DNA from: Eublepharis macularius
Taxonomy: Eukaryota > Chordata > Lepidosauria > Squamata > Eublepharidae
Assembly: GCF_028583425.1 (NCBI RefSeq)
Contig: NC_072793.1
Span: 64,919,028 to 64,983,027, forward strand
Direction of reading: 5' to 3'
DNA: 64,000 nt
The notes beneath the pieces were generated by a model. It did no database searches and had not been told where the DNA came from. It saw only the letters and a program-made list of their open reading frames with translations. Below are positions 35,661-46,103 of the stretch, one piece after another; positions within the stretch are counted from its first letter, which is position 1; each line of letters starts with the position of its first letter. A program made the position numbers and the translations under genes.

Positions 35661-35733
<73 letters not shown>
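35661..35733 (+). repeat. (ATAA)n then (ATA)n microsatellite
   Basis: The LINE tail has expanded into TAAA/AAAT units followed by about a dozen ATA units. Confidence 0.9.
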
Positions 35734-35734
<1 letters not shown>

Positions 35735-36109
35735 GCAGCTTTATGACTTGAAGTAATTGTTCAACCATTCATTAGAATGTGGAACCATTCATTAGAACAT
35801 GGAAGATCAGAAGGGATATTTTAGTATGTCGCTAAGGTTTGCATATTTGTCTGTGCTATACTGAGCATCATGCAGCCTTAATGATATTTGAGACCACAAT
35901 CCCTCTGTCTCTCACTCAAACTGATAACAAAATATAGTCAAGACTGATAATTTCAAAGATAATAATAAATAGTTTTTTCATATTGTATATGTGCTTTAAA
36001 TATAACAATATGCTTCTTTCAGCTCTAAACCTTTCCTATGCATTATTTGGGACTGAAATTTTTCCTTCTAATAAATTGACTTTGAACCTCTATGTTTGGA
36101 TTCCTGTAA

Positions 36110-36740
36110 TGTGCTCAACGTAGGGCTGCCTTTGAAGATGACTCAGAAGCTTCAATAAGTACAAAATGCGGCAAGCAAGTTAGTGTCTGATGTTAGCTGC
36201 TGGGACTATATAATACCTCTGCTTCTGTATTGGCAGTTTGGCACTGGTTACCTATTCAGTTCTGAGTTCTGATTGTCTTTAAAGCCTTTTGCAGCCTAGG
36301 AATTTCATATGTGATGAATTTCCATGCTCCAGCTCCATTCTGTGGATGATTGCCTCCTTACTATATCCTTTATCAGGCAAAAGCATTCTCAGTGGTAAGT
36401 CTTACCTGTAGAAGTGTGGAGGGCATCATCATTGGCTATTTTTCATAGGGGACACAAAACTTTTATTTCAGAGAGCATTGTTGGAAGGCTAATAAAAGGT
36501 TGGTTTTGTTGGCAGAGGGTGTAGAACTTTGTAAATAATAATGGCTGCTTGGTAATTGTGGAATAAGACATTATTTTAAACTGCTTTTGCAATCTGGTGT
36601 TGTTATTTAACCCTGGAATCCTAGAAAGGCTAAGGGCATAAATCTATTGAAAAAGGACTTAAAGGGTGTAATTCAGGATTAGGATTGAACTACAAGATAC
36701 CTTGAGTGTTTGGAGAAAGGCAGAGTAGGAATATATAGAT
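36110..36740 (+). mobile_element. Old L2/CR1 LINE fragment
   Basis: Diverged but collinear with other copies: near 36150 a QNAA-like stretch, near 36240 TGGCACTGGTTACCTATTCA (HWLP), FKAFC-L region, then a 3' UTR ending in GAGAAAGGCAGAGTAGGAAT. Confidence 0.55.
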
Positions 36741-36744
36741 TAAC

Positions 36745-37680
36745 AAATGAACAGTATTGTCAGAAAAGTAATATATAAACATTTTAAATAAATCAGTATT
36801 TTCCAAAGGTAATTTACAGAATGGGTGGGATATGATGGAATGATGTTAAGACAGTTGAATCAGTGTTGTACTGTAACCACATCTTAGAAAGCCTCAGTAT
36901 CTGTGTAGTCAGAACTATGTGCTGTCCCTTTAACAATTGGTACTCATGGGAATTGTAGTCCCCCCCTCCAATATAGAAGTTTATTGTAGGCTTCCTGTGA
37001 AGGTGTTAAAAGTTGATGGTCCTCTTCCTCCCTTGGTTTGGATCTTACCCCCTCAAGCAAGGATGCAACAGCTATCATGAATTTACCGCTAGTCTACGAA
37101 TAAATCTGGACCAATAAAGATGTATCTTGCTTCTGATTGAACCATGTGTCGTTCACTGGCTCTAACTGTAAGTAAGGATTCCTTTAAAATCTGGGTTGAA
37201 AGAGGCGGCGCGTTAGAGCTACCTGGAAGCCAGCATCTTTCCCAGCTGCTTCCAGAATAAGTGTTCAAATCCTTGCTCGTTATGAAGTTCATTGGATGGC
37301 CTAGGGCATGTCATTGCAGTCCCAAGGCAAATGGGGAGGTGGAAGGCAAACAAAAATAAAATGACTGCCACACAGTGCTGGAGAAAACATGACCACAACT
37401 TCATTGACTACAGCCACTGGAGCATTGATGCAGCATAGGGCACATGTCCAAGAATTAGATGATCCATCTGCTATCCAATGGCACCCCTTCCCAACCGGCC
37501 CTCTGGGAGCCAACCACAGGATGGCTAGTGATGTAATTCCAACTGGGCACCAGCCACTCTGGTTCCCCTGCCACCTGGGAGTGAAACTGGATACTGGCAC
37601 CCAAGCTGGGCATGTCCCCTAGTGGCTTTCCCCCAAGATCCCTTAAAGGGACCACAAAATGGGGTGAGATGGCACACCGG
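36745..37680 (+). other. Mostly single-copy DNA
   Basis: No exon recognised. Moderately GC-rich from 37250 on, with short unassigned open frames on both strands. Confidence 0.35.
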
Positions 37681-37689
37681 TGCTGTGTT

Positions 37690-38084
37690 CAGCAGTGGCG
37701 CCAGGGTTTTCGGCGCCTGCGTCCGGCCAAGCGCCCACACATGCGTGCATGCACACACACACCGGCCTGCGTGATAACATCACATGTGATGTCATCATGG
37801 GTGCGTGCGCGCCATCAGCCCGATTGCTGTGGTGGGTGGCTGGGATGGCGCGCAGGTGGCCTCCGAGCTCTCCCACTCGGTTTCCCTGCGCCGCCGCAGA
37901 CACCTGCCCGCTGTTGCTGAGCCCGGCTGGGGGAGTGTTCTGGTGGGGGGGGGGGTGGCGGCTCGGGGCGGGAGGGCTAGGAGGCTGCAGGTCCATGGCG
38001 CACGCTCCTGCTCCCTGCGCCTCCTCCAGCACCCCGTAACCTGAGGCCACCGCCTACCTGGCCTCAATGGGCACACCGGCCCTG
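37690..38084 (-). mobile_element. GC-rich non-autonomous hAT element, copy 3
   Basis: Flanked by a perfect 8-bp duplication GCTGTGTT (37682-37689 and 38085-38092). Read on the minus strand it starts CAGGGCCGGTGTGCCCATTG then AGGCCAGGTAGGCGG, as in copy 1, and ends with the inverse of CAGCAGTGGCGCCAGGG. A perfect 16-bp palindrome ACATCACATGTGATGT occupies 37777-37792. The long open frames over it are a CpG-rich artefact. Confidence 0.88.
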
Positions 38085-38199
38085 GCTGTGTTCCCCCAAT
38101 GGATGTGACCCAGTGCCCCAAACCAGCACCAGAAAGTTGTGCCAAAGCAATAACCAGGAACCAAGCACAAGTGCCCTATGCCATATGCTCCAATAAAGA

Positions 38200-38222
38200 A
38201 AGGGAGGGAGGGAGGGAGGGTG
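38200..38222 (+). repeat. (GGGA)n short tandem repeat
   Basis: About five GGGA units within AAAGGGAGGGAGGGAGGGAG. Confidence 0.7.
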
Positions 38223-38405
38223 AGGAACCCAGAGCGGACCGGACCCCCTTAGCACTTTGAAGCAAGGACCCAATATAGATTTGATAATTAACTATTTGCA
38301 AGCTAACTAGAGGGACAATGCAGCAATAGTTAAGCCTTTTGAGTTCTATTGATTTCAATAAAAAGTTAAGCATGTGTTTATGCCTTCCACTGACAACAGT
38401 AGTGG

Positions 38406-38942
38406 TTAGAAATCTTTAACTTTGACTGAACTGTGCACTCTTTTAACTAATCTTTTTCTTTTTCTATCTCCATCATACTCTAAACGGGGCTGCTCAGTGG
38501 GTTTCAGCACCTTAGGACAGCTAGTGGTTCTGCGACCTGCCGCTCCTTCTGCAGCATGAGTGCCTGCTGAACCTGCCATAGCCTGAGCTGTCTTTGGATT
38601 TGGTGCACCCTCAGCCATAGTACTGAAGCTAACACAGCCCCAGTCCGCCCAGGCACACATGAACTTAGGTGCTCCCCTAGATGCAGTGCTGAAGCAACCA
38701 TGGGTCACACTGGGCCAGTGCACACTGATTTGAGTGTGCACGAAGCCATCATGCCAAAACTGCCACTGCTGCAGCTCCAGCCAGGTGGGTGCTCTTGGAC
38801 TTGGGTGTGCCCCAAGCTCCCATGGCAGAGCACCCACAGATTCTGAGCTGCTGCACCAGAGAAGAGTGGAAAAGAAGGAGCTGCCAGTAGCCCTGGAAGT
38901 CAGGCCAGTAGGAAGCCTGGTGGTGGCAGAACTGGTGGCCAC
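38406..38942 (-). other. 178-codon open frame in a GC-rich patch, unrecognised
   Basis: The frame starts MATSSATTRLPTGL and ends RKRKRLVKRVHSSVKVKDF. It is rich in Ala, Ser, Thr and Gly, and the DNA shows diverged internal repeats (GGTGCTCCCCTAGATGCAGT and GGTGCTCTTGGACTTGG). No domain was recognised. It may be the inside of an old mobile element or composition-driven; no promoter or splice context supports a gene. Confidence 0.2.
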
Positions 38943-39404
38943 CTATTCTCTCTCTCCTTCAAAGGGGCAGGGGCAGGCTGGGAGCACCGCTCGGTTACAT
39001 CTTGCCATCTCTGGCAATTGATCAGGTCCACTTTATTTTGGTTATCTACATTACTTGTTCTCTCTAGTGATGGCTAGATCACACCTTTATAGAAAAAGTA
39101 AGAAACGAAATAGCACGTAATTATAATAAATATTCATCTGTTCATGAATAAGTTTGATTACCTCATTTTGTTACTTTAAATATTCGTATCAACAGCTTAT
39201 CTCCAAACATCTGTGTGAATAAATAATTAGTTATATGTATATTCAGCGATAAGATAATATATGGATATTCTCATGCCCAACAGCTGCTCAAATAACTAGA
39301 TTAGTTTGTTCTGCAATGTTCTACAAATACTAACTGTCATATATGCCTGTCTGCATATCTGCTATGAATGTGTTCTGTGTTATGTGCTGGTCTTCTGAGG
39401 GCAT

Positions 39405-39830
39405 GAGAAGTTTCTTATTGATGTTAAGACAGTAGGTTATCTCGCAAGTATTTACTTTCGCTTTCCCCGCTGCCTCCAGAAGTGTCCTTGAAGGCTAGCT
39501 GCGGCCAGCTTGAAATGTATCTTTCTTGGGAACTGAGATGATTCATTCTTTGTTCTGTCTAGCCTAAACCTAGCTTCTCCCTGACACCCCCCTGGCTCTT
39601 TCACGCCCAAAACTTTAACGACCCTTATCCTGATGGCGGGAACGTTCCCTATAACTAACATCACCAACCCCAGTTACATCACTTCTGCCAGTTTCACTTG
39701 TCTGAGCACCTTGAACTGATGGATCTCTAATAAAGTTACTTCAACCAATACACCTGCGTGTTTGCTGTGGAGAACTTGGGGATTCTATCTGCCAAGGGCT
39801 GATACTAACTGCCATAGCAACCCCCATTAT
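39405..39830 (+). mobile_element. Probable solo LTR (fossil), retrovirus-like
   Basis: A U3-like stretch leads to an AATAAA signal at about 39731, then an R-U5-like stretch to about 39830. The base composition (C-rich before the signal, GT-rich after it) is typical of gammaretrovirus-like LTRs. No partner LTR, internal genes or clear target duplication was seen, so edges are approximate; it looks old. Confidence 0.5.
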
Positions 39831-39833
39831 ATC

Positions 39834-39972
39834 ATTTCATCCTAGGAGGCCCTGAGGCCCTTCCCACAATCTGGGAAGGAATTTGGAACAGTACAAGACA
39901 GCTCTAAAATTCTTTTGTCACTGTGTGTCCAAATACAGAGCTACAGAGAATCCTGAGGCCTAGGATGAAAGA
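39834..39972. repeat. Small inverted-repeat unit, TTTCATCCTAGG ends
   Basis: TTTCATCCTAGGAGGCCCTG at the left and CCTGAGGCCTAGGATGAAA at the right are inverted, at least 12 bp perfectly. The interior is about 100 bp and non-coding. Confidence 0.5.
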
Positions 39973-40037
39973 CAGGGTTTGACTATACCTAGCAAGGAAG
40001 CATCAACAGCATTATGGGATAGTTTTGTATATAGTAC

Positions 40038-40260
40038 CAGATAACTAGCCCTGACCTGAACCTTGATCACATCAGATCTCAGACACTAAGCAGGGTTGGC
40101 CTTGTTAGTAATTGGATGGGAGACCTCCAGTGAAGACCAGGGTTGCAGAGGCAAGCAATGGCAAACCACCTTTGATAGTCTCTTGCCATGAAAACCCTGT
40201 CATGTGTCGCCATAAGTCAGCTACGACTTGAGGGCACTCTCTACCACCATCAGATAACTA
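40038..40260 (+). mobile_element. 5S rRNA-derived SINE, copy 2
   Basis: The 5S-like head is CATCAGATCTCAGACACTAA, GCAGGGTTGG, TTGGATGGGAGACCTCC; the tail GTCGCCATAAGTCAGCTACG then ACTTGAGGGCAC is BovB-like. A perfect 10-bp duplication CAGATAACTA flanks it (40038-40047 and 40251-40260). Confidence 0.9.
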
Positions 40261-40264
40261 AGCA

Positions 40265-41165
40265 TGTTCAGCATACTAAGTGATCAGATGAAATGGCACA
40301 ATGAGTACATAGCTGTAAGAAGGAGCAGCAAAAGAAAGTAAAAAATAGTAGATCAGTACTATTTGAATACAAAATAGTACAAACAGTATAAAACTAGAGA
40401 AGAAATAGTACAAAACTAGAGAGAAAAGAAAAGATGGAAAGACATACTGACATCTTCTGATGGAGGAAGGGTTTCCTCTGGTGTCTTCTTATATCCCCCA
40501 GATCAATCGCACTGGAAACAAAGATTGTAGGCACCAAAGAAAGACAAGATGGCATTGTGCTTTTTCTTTTCCTTTTTTGAGAAGCAACTGTGAATTGCTG
40601 CTAGGCTCCTTGCCATTGTAATCCTATAAAAGATATTAGTTGTACAAACTCACATAAATGTAGATAACTGTGAAATGACTATAAGACCCTTAGGAGAGTG
40701 TTTCTTTCTTCAAGCAGTATCATAATCCAATACCACTGTGCATTTTCCAGCACAATATCACTGACTTTCCAGGAGAATAATTTAAACACTTGCATAACTG
40801 TCTGATCGAAATAACTGGGCCATAAAATAACTTACCTTTAAATATTGTCCCTAGTAGTATTGTTAGTCTGAGGTGGTTACCACCTTGTTCTTGGGAAATA
40901 AATGGCAAAAATAATTCATAATTGCTATTTACGCACTTCTTAATTCTTTGGTTTGGTTATTCTTGTAGTGATCAGCCTCTGGGATCTGTTTCAGTTTTCA
41001 TTAAACTATCTTTGAAGTAAAGCTTTGGAGAACAATTATCTAAAGGTTCTTGGTATCATTATTAAAATAAAACTCTTAAGATTTTAATTAGCTCAAAACT
41101 TCTTAATACTCAAGGCAGGAAATCATATGGGAAAATGCCAGCTAGGGGTTTTTTCCTCCATGGAG
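40265..41165 (+). other. Single-copy AT-rich DNA
   Basis: Includes a low-complexity stretch of AGTA/ACAAA repeats at 40320-40430. No exon recognised. Confidence 0.4.
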
Positions 41166-41177
41166 GCTTAGTGATAG

Positions 41178-41703
41178 TAGGGTTGTCAGATCCCTTTAGT
41201 CCCCCAGTGGGGGACTGGGAACCTGGCACTCACCCTCTGCGGTGTTGGCGTCTCTTCTCACGCACGTGCATAGTATGTGCACATTCCCAGAGTGTGTGAT
41301 GACATCACTTCCAGGAAGTGACATCATCACTCGAGTCAAAGGGCGGCCCAGCATGCGCTCCCACGCTCACCGAAGGGCTGAATTGCCCCCAGCGGGTGTC
41401 AGCATCCCTTCTTGCGCATGCACATAGTGCGTGCATGCTCTTTGTGTGCGTGATGACATCACTTCTGGGAAGTGACATCATGTGGGTCAAAGGGTGGCCC
41501 GGTGTGCGCTCCTGTGCTCACCGAAGGACTGAATTGCCTCCCGAGGGCCCAATTCTGCCCAAAACGGGCCCGTTGCAGGGCATGGGGGCACCCCGTGCAG
41601 CCAGGGGGCACCCCAGGGGCACACTCCCTGCTGGCCAGGTAAGGGGTTGGGGGAGGATGTGGGAACGGGATCACCTGCCCCGGGTGGGGGATTGGCAGCC
41701 CTA
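41178..41703 (+). mobile_element. TAGGGTTGCCA-type hAT MITE, copy B, with internal tandem duplication
   Basis: Flanked by a perfect 8-bp duplication AGTGATAG (41170-41177 and 41704-41711); ends TAGGGTTGTCAGATCCC and the inverse of GGGGGATTGGCAGCCCTA. The middle contains two diverged copies of a roughly 170-bp unit (about 41240-41400 and 41400-41545), each with TGATGACATCACTTC--G, GAAGTGACATCAT and GTCAAAGGG-GGCCC. This explains its length relative to the 301-bp copy at 11614. Confidence 0.9.
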
Positions 41704-41711
41704 AGTGATAG

Positions 41712-42058
41712 TAAGACAATAGAGTCTAATGGTACCTTGAAAACAGACAGATTTATTTTAGCATAGTGGGTAATAGATCAAACGAAGCCTGAATTCTCCC
41801 TAGAAGCAAAAATGACAAAACTGAGGCTATCATACTTTGGTCACATTATGCAAAGTCAAAATTATCTGGAAAAGTCAATAATGCTAGGAAAAGTAGAAGG
41901 CAGAAGACCTAAAGTGAGATGGCTTGACTCAATAAAAGAAGTGATGTCCTCCAGTTTGCAAGATCTGAGCATGCCTGTTAATTATAGGACATTTTGGAGG
42001 TCTTTCATTCATAGGGTCGCCATAAGTCAGAGGCAACTTGACGGCACATAACACACAC
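41712..42058 (+). mobile_element. BovB (RTE) LINE 3' end
   Basis: From about 41770 the + strand encodes MTKLRLSYFGHIMQSQNYLE, then KSIMLGKVEGRRPKVRWLDS and HRVAISQRQLDGT, the C-terminus of BovB ORF2 (LSYFGHVMR, EKSLMLGK-EGRR--GR, MRWLD, RVAKSRT-L). The end is GGTCGCCATAAGTCAG, GCAACTTGACGGCACATAAC and (AC)n. A short foldback-family fragment (AGAGTCTAATGGTACCTTGA) lies at 41712-41765. About 80 codons are intact. Confidence 0.88.
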
Positions 42059-42474
42059 TTATTTTGCATATATAGATCCCCCTTACTCAGATACTTTATA
42101 TTATCCTCAGAATACAAAAGAATATATAAGGTAGAGAGCAAAAATATTTTGTATACAAAGCGGCCAAAAGGCTGTGGAATGTAGATTTGTGCTATTGCTA
42201 TTCAGAGTACAAATGAGTACAAGATAAGGGGAATGGAAAGAAATGGGGAAAAGCCAGCTAGCTAGCAGTGGCAGCTGAATAACATCCAGCTTACTTTGTT
42301 CTCCTCCTGTTCTAGTGGTATTTAAGCCTAGGTGTGCATGCCAAGAGGCAAAAGCCAAGGGGCTTCTGTCCCCTGGTTTTAGTCTGATTATCATAGCCTC
42401 AAGCTGGCAGGAAGATCAGTCAGGAGAGAGAAAGATCTGATCTGTACTCAGAAACCTCCCTTCCCCCTTCTCTT

Positions 42475-42570
42475 ATTTATTTCTATTGTGCGTGTGTTTG
42501 GTATTGTGAGGTACTTTAGATCCCCTTGGGGAGAAAAGCGGGATACAGGTAATTAAATAATTAAATTATA
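42475..42570 (+). repeat. LINE/SINE tail fragment
   Basis: GATCCCCTTGGGGAGAAAAG then CGGGATACAGGTAA and an ATTA-rich end equal the tail of the SINE at 45025-45253. Confidence 0.5.
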
Positions 42571-42574
42571 ATAA

Positions 42575-43175
42575 TTCACAGCTGCTGATACAGGTGCTAA
42601 TAAAGGTGTGAATGTATGCAATAGAAACATACCTACAGCCCCCTTTTCTTCTTTTGTCAGCCATCTATTTATATCTTCCATCTATGATTAATACTTTTAT
42701 GTATCTGATGAAGTGGATTGTATATAAAAATGTATGTCACAATAAATCTGTTAGTCTTCAAGTTTCTGCTAGACCATTTGTTGTTTTATATAGTCTTTTG
42801 TATTCTGAACATGCTTCCTGATGTCTGCCACAACTCTTTTTAAGTATGCCAATACTACAGAAAAGCCTGACCAGAAAATAATAATACAGTGCAGTTTTGC
42901 ACTTCATCTTTCATATGATATCAAACAGTTCTGGGTGACTGCAGATCAATAGTATGGGGGAGGGAAAGGGGGTTATAAGATGGAAAAGAAATTAGAAACT
43001 TTCAACTGAGATTTGAAGCAAGATGGAGAGCTGACTGGAGAGAGATCCAAGAAAGCTGTTTGAACCTGCAAGAGATACAGAGGCTCAAAAGAACAGTAAA
43101 CACCCTGAGTGAATCTGAAGGAGAAAGAGACAGAGAAGGTAAGAAAACTGAGCGAAGAACAACAAAAGGAAATGC
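42575..43175 (+). other. Single-copy DNA
   Basis: No gene recognised. A purine-rich frame at 43060 (MNLQEIQRLKRTVNTL) followed by AGG/TAAGAA was considered and not accepted as an exon. Confidence 0.35.
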
Positions 43176-43177
43176 TG

Positions 43178-43382
43178 CGGTTACCAACTTCAAGGTTGAG
43201 CCTAGAGTTCTTCTAGAATTACAGCTGATTTCCAGAGATCAATTCCCTTAGGAGAAATAGTAGCTTTGGAGGGTGGACTAAGTGGCATCACATGCTCACT
43301 AAATTCCCTTCCCAATCTCCCCTCTTCTCAGGCACCACTCCCAAATCTGCAGGAATTTCTGAGCCTGGAGTTGGCACCCTAA
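43178..43382. mobile_element. Old TAGGGTTGCCAA-type hAT MITE
   Basis: GGTTACCAACTTCAAGG at the left and GGAGTTGGCACCCTAAG at the right are the ends. The inside (GAATTACAGCTGATTTCCAG, AGATCAATTCCC, AGCTTTGGAGGGTGGACTAA, CCCAAATCTGCAGGAATTTC) matches the copy at 24720. No clear duplication. Confidence 0.7.
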
Positions 43383-43384
43383 GG

Positions 43385-45020
43385 CAATCCTTCATAATGT
43401 TAGGATTTAGAACTGGAACAGAGTTTCCATTTAGATATTAAAATGGATGGTAACTCCAGCATTTTGCATATATGAAATTAATTTTTTTTGCAGAGAAAAG
43501 TTAGCTGGGTATACTAAGGGACCATTAATACAAAGTTTTAGGGAGCCCCCCCATAAAAACTGAAATGTAAGAAGGAAAGAGAGAGGGTCTCTACCCAAAG
43601 CTCAAAAATTTCAAGGAAATTGCGCATCCTCTCCCCCACACCCCACAAGGGAAGAGGTCTTGCCTCAACCCTCAGGAGGGAGATGCAGCTGTGGTCCGTG
43701 CCCAGGAAGGAATTTAGTACTGGAAGGATAATTTCTGAGAGAGAATAACCCCTGCATTCTTTCCCCTTGTCTCTTTCCTGCCAGCAGCAGCCAATTTGCA
43801 GATTTTTTCATTCCACCTTTTGAAAGTTCTCATTTGTCTTGTGTTACAGAATAGACAAAAAGATACCTGTTTATTAATTTTACTTAGGAAATATCTTTGC
43901 TGCCTCATCAGATCTGCTTGATATGGCAGCCTTTGGGAAAAGTGCAGTGACAGTGATGATATAATTAATGGGCCTTTTTTTTTACAAAGAAGAGAAAGTG
44001 GGCAGTGGTTTCCCTTGACTTTCTTGTGGGTAAAGGACCGTTTTCAGATTCAACTTGGGAAATAGGAGAGAAATGCAGAAGGGAAGTCCTGAATTGCAGT
44101 TGCAAAACAGGAAATGGAGAGGTTTTCTATGCAATTATTTCAACACAATATTGGAGAATGTCTCATTAGATATCATCACCAGCAAGTTTTTAAAGACTAT
44201 TATTATCCTAGCTATATCTGTTAGCATGCTTGTCAACATTTTAATCAAAAACCCATGACATCTTCAGGATAACAGAAATTGACACATGAGAGAAACATTC
44301 CCATTTTGTTTAGATCTGCTTGGGTTACATAATAGCTTCCAGGCCCAGGTCAGAGTGCTTCCTGTTAAATTGAAAAGTCTGAAATAGTATGTGTCACAGT
44401 ATCTTACTTTCTCTCATATGGACTTGGGTAGGTACTGAGTAATAGTTGAACATTTTTCTCATATGCCTGCACCACCTAAAGTAATCAGTGGCCATGAAAA
44501 CTAGGAACTTCTTAGCATCAGTATTGCAATTATGGCATTACCTCTTTGGGGAAGGTGATAGCACTTCACTGATTATTTTTGGAATGGGAAGTTTTATTGC
44601 TAAGCTGTATAACTTTATTGTGGTTTTATACTTTAAAAATAGTTTTTAATTAATATAACTCACTTGAGGATCTATTCTCAAATGGAAAGGCAGGTTATAA
44701 ATGTTTCTAGTTAAACCAATAATAAATCTAGATTGGCCAAGGGCAACTGCCCTGTCTGCATGTGCAATTTCCCATGGTTGGCACCTGGAGTGAACAGTTT
44801 GGGCAAAGCTGAGGTCCAGAAGGGGCCCACCAAGTCAAGCATGCTGCTGCTCTTTCTTTGAACATGGTACCTGAGGTGGTTTGAACAATGTGAGAAAGAC
44901 TTTTGGTCTCAATCTATCCAGGTGCTTGAATTGAGCATCTGCGTTCCTCCAAAGTGCTCCCTTGTGGGAACATAAGGAGGGACAGCCAGATGGATTTTGA
45001 GGTTGACTAGTAATCCATCA
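43385..45020 (+). other. Single-copy intronic DNA
   Basis: No exon, RNA gene or well-defined repeat recognised. Confidence 0.4.
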
Positions 45021-45024
45021 ATCC

Positions 45025-45255
45025 ATATGAGCTGATGTGGTATAGTGGTTAGAGTTTTGGACTAGGATCTGAGGGACCTAGTTTCAAATCCCCACTCTGT
45101 GATAGAAATTCACTTGGTGACCTTGGGCCAGTGACATGCTCTTAACCAACCATACAAGATTGTTGTAAGGATAAAATGGAGGAGAAGAGAATAATGTTAA
45201 CCACTTTAGGTCCCCATTGGGGAGAAAGGCAGAGTATAAATAAAGTAAATCAATC
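45025..45255 (+). mobile_element. tRNA-derived SINE with LINE-like tail
   Basis: The head is GATGTGGTATAGTGGTTAGA with GTTTCAAATCCCC, then GGTGACCTTGGGCCAGTGAC, AAGGATAAAATGGAGGAGA and a tail GGTCCCCATTGGGGAGAAAG, GCAGAGTATAAATAAAG. Same family as 5247-5605. Confidence 0.8.
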
Positions 45256-45648
45256 AAACAAACAAATATAATATGTCCTACTCCCCTTTTCCTCATGGTG
45301 CTAAGGGTGATGATGATAGGTAGTTCTGTTGCCCAAAGGCCTATCTAATCCTGGCACTAGCCTTGCAGTTTCCTCACAAATATTAAAGATATATATCAGT
45401 GCCAATAAAAAATGAGATTCTTTGCCTCATGCTGCTGAGAGAAACTTGATGAAGTAGGTTGCTAACCTGTTCTGTACATGCAGAATAATAGCACAATTTT
45501 GTTTGGAATTTGACTTCTACTTCAGCCAATAATCTTTCCCTCAGTAGCTGGTCATTTGTCTTTTTAAACTATTCTTGGGAATTGCTTTCATTCCAAAACA
45601 CAGTTATTGAAATATTTATGGTCATTTCACTCCATTACTGAGCTGAAA

Positions 45649-45662
45649 ACACTAGAGGGCAG
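45649..45662 (+). promoter_or_regulatory. CTCF-like motif
   Basis: ACACTAGAGGGCAG matches the CTCF core CCACTAGRKGGCRS closely. Motif match only. Confidence 0.3.
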
Positions 45663-45924
45663 ATTAATAAATGAATGGAAGTCAGCAGAATGTATATCTA
45701 TGTTTTTTAAAAAAACATAAAGCATTCTTTTAAGGGTTTTCAACAATCAGAGGCATTGGCACCTCAGACTCATTTCTCCTGTATGAATGATAGCTCTTCA
45801 TGTGAAAACAGGCAATCAACTGTTATCCAAAGTGCATTTGAGAGCTGCTTTGTCCAGAACATAGTGCTGATTGGCAGAACTTTGGATTCTTCGAAGGCAT
45901 TCTGTGGTTGGGACATAAAACACA

Positions 45925-46015
45925 ATGCAACCCTAAACAGAGTTGAACCCTTCTAATCCCATTGACCAGTGCCATAATTTTAGAAGAGTGTTGTTCTGTT
46001 TAGAATTGCACTGTT
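45925..46015. repeat. Short hairpin repeat, copy
   Basis: AATGCAACCCTAAACAGAGT and TTCTGTTTAGAATTGCACTG are the inverted arms. Confidence 0.6.
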
Positions 46016-46103
46016 AAATCTTCTTTACAAAATGAGGGGACATTTGACAAGAGGCCATAGTAAACATGAAGGGGTCAAGCACGAATTTTCGTACATCAAC
46101 CGA

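Noticed and set aside
37612-38145. Several 60-135-codon frames on both strands
   Set aside because: They coincide with a GC-rich hAT element bounded by an 8-bp duplication; no transposase or host protein features.
43060-43251. Frame MNLQEIQRLKRTVNTL followed by a donor-like GGTAAGAA
   Set aside because: Low-complexity acidic and basic sequence with no acceptor of quality and no homology recognised.
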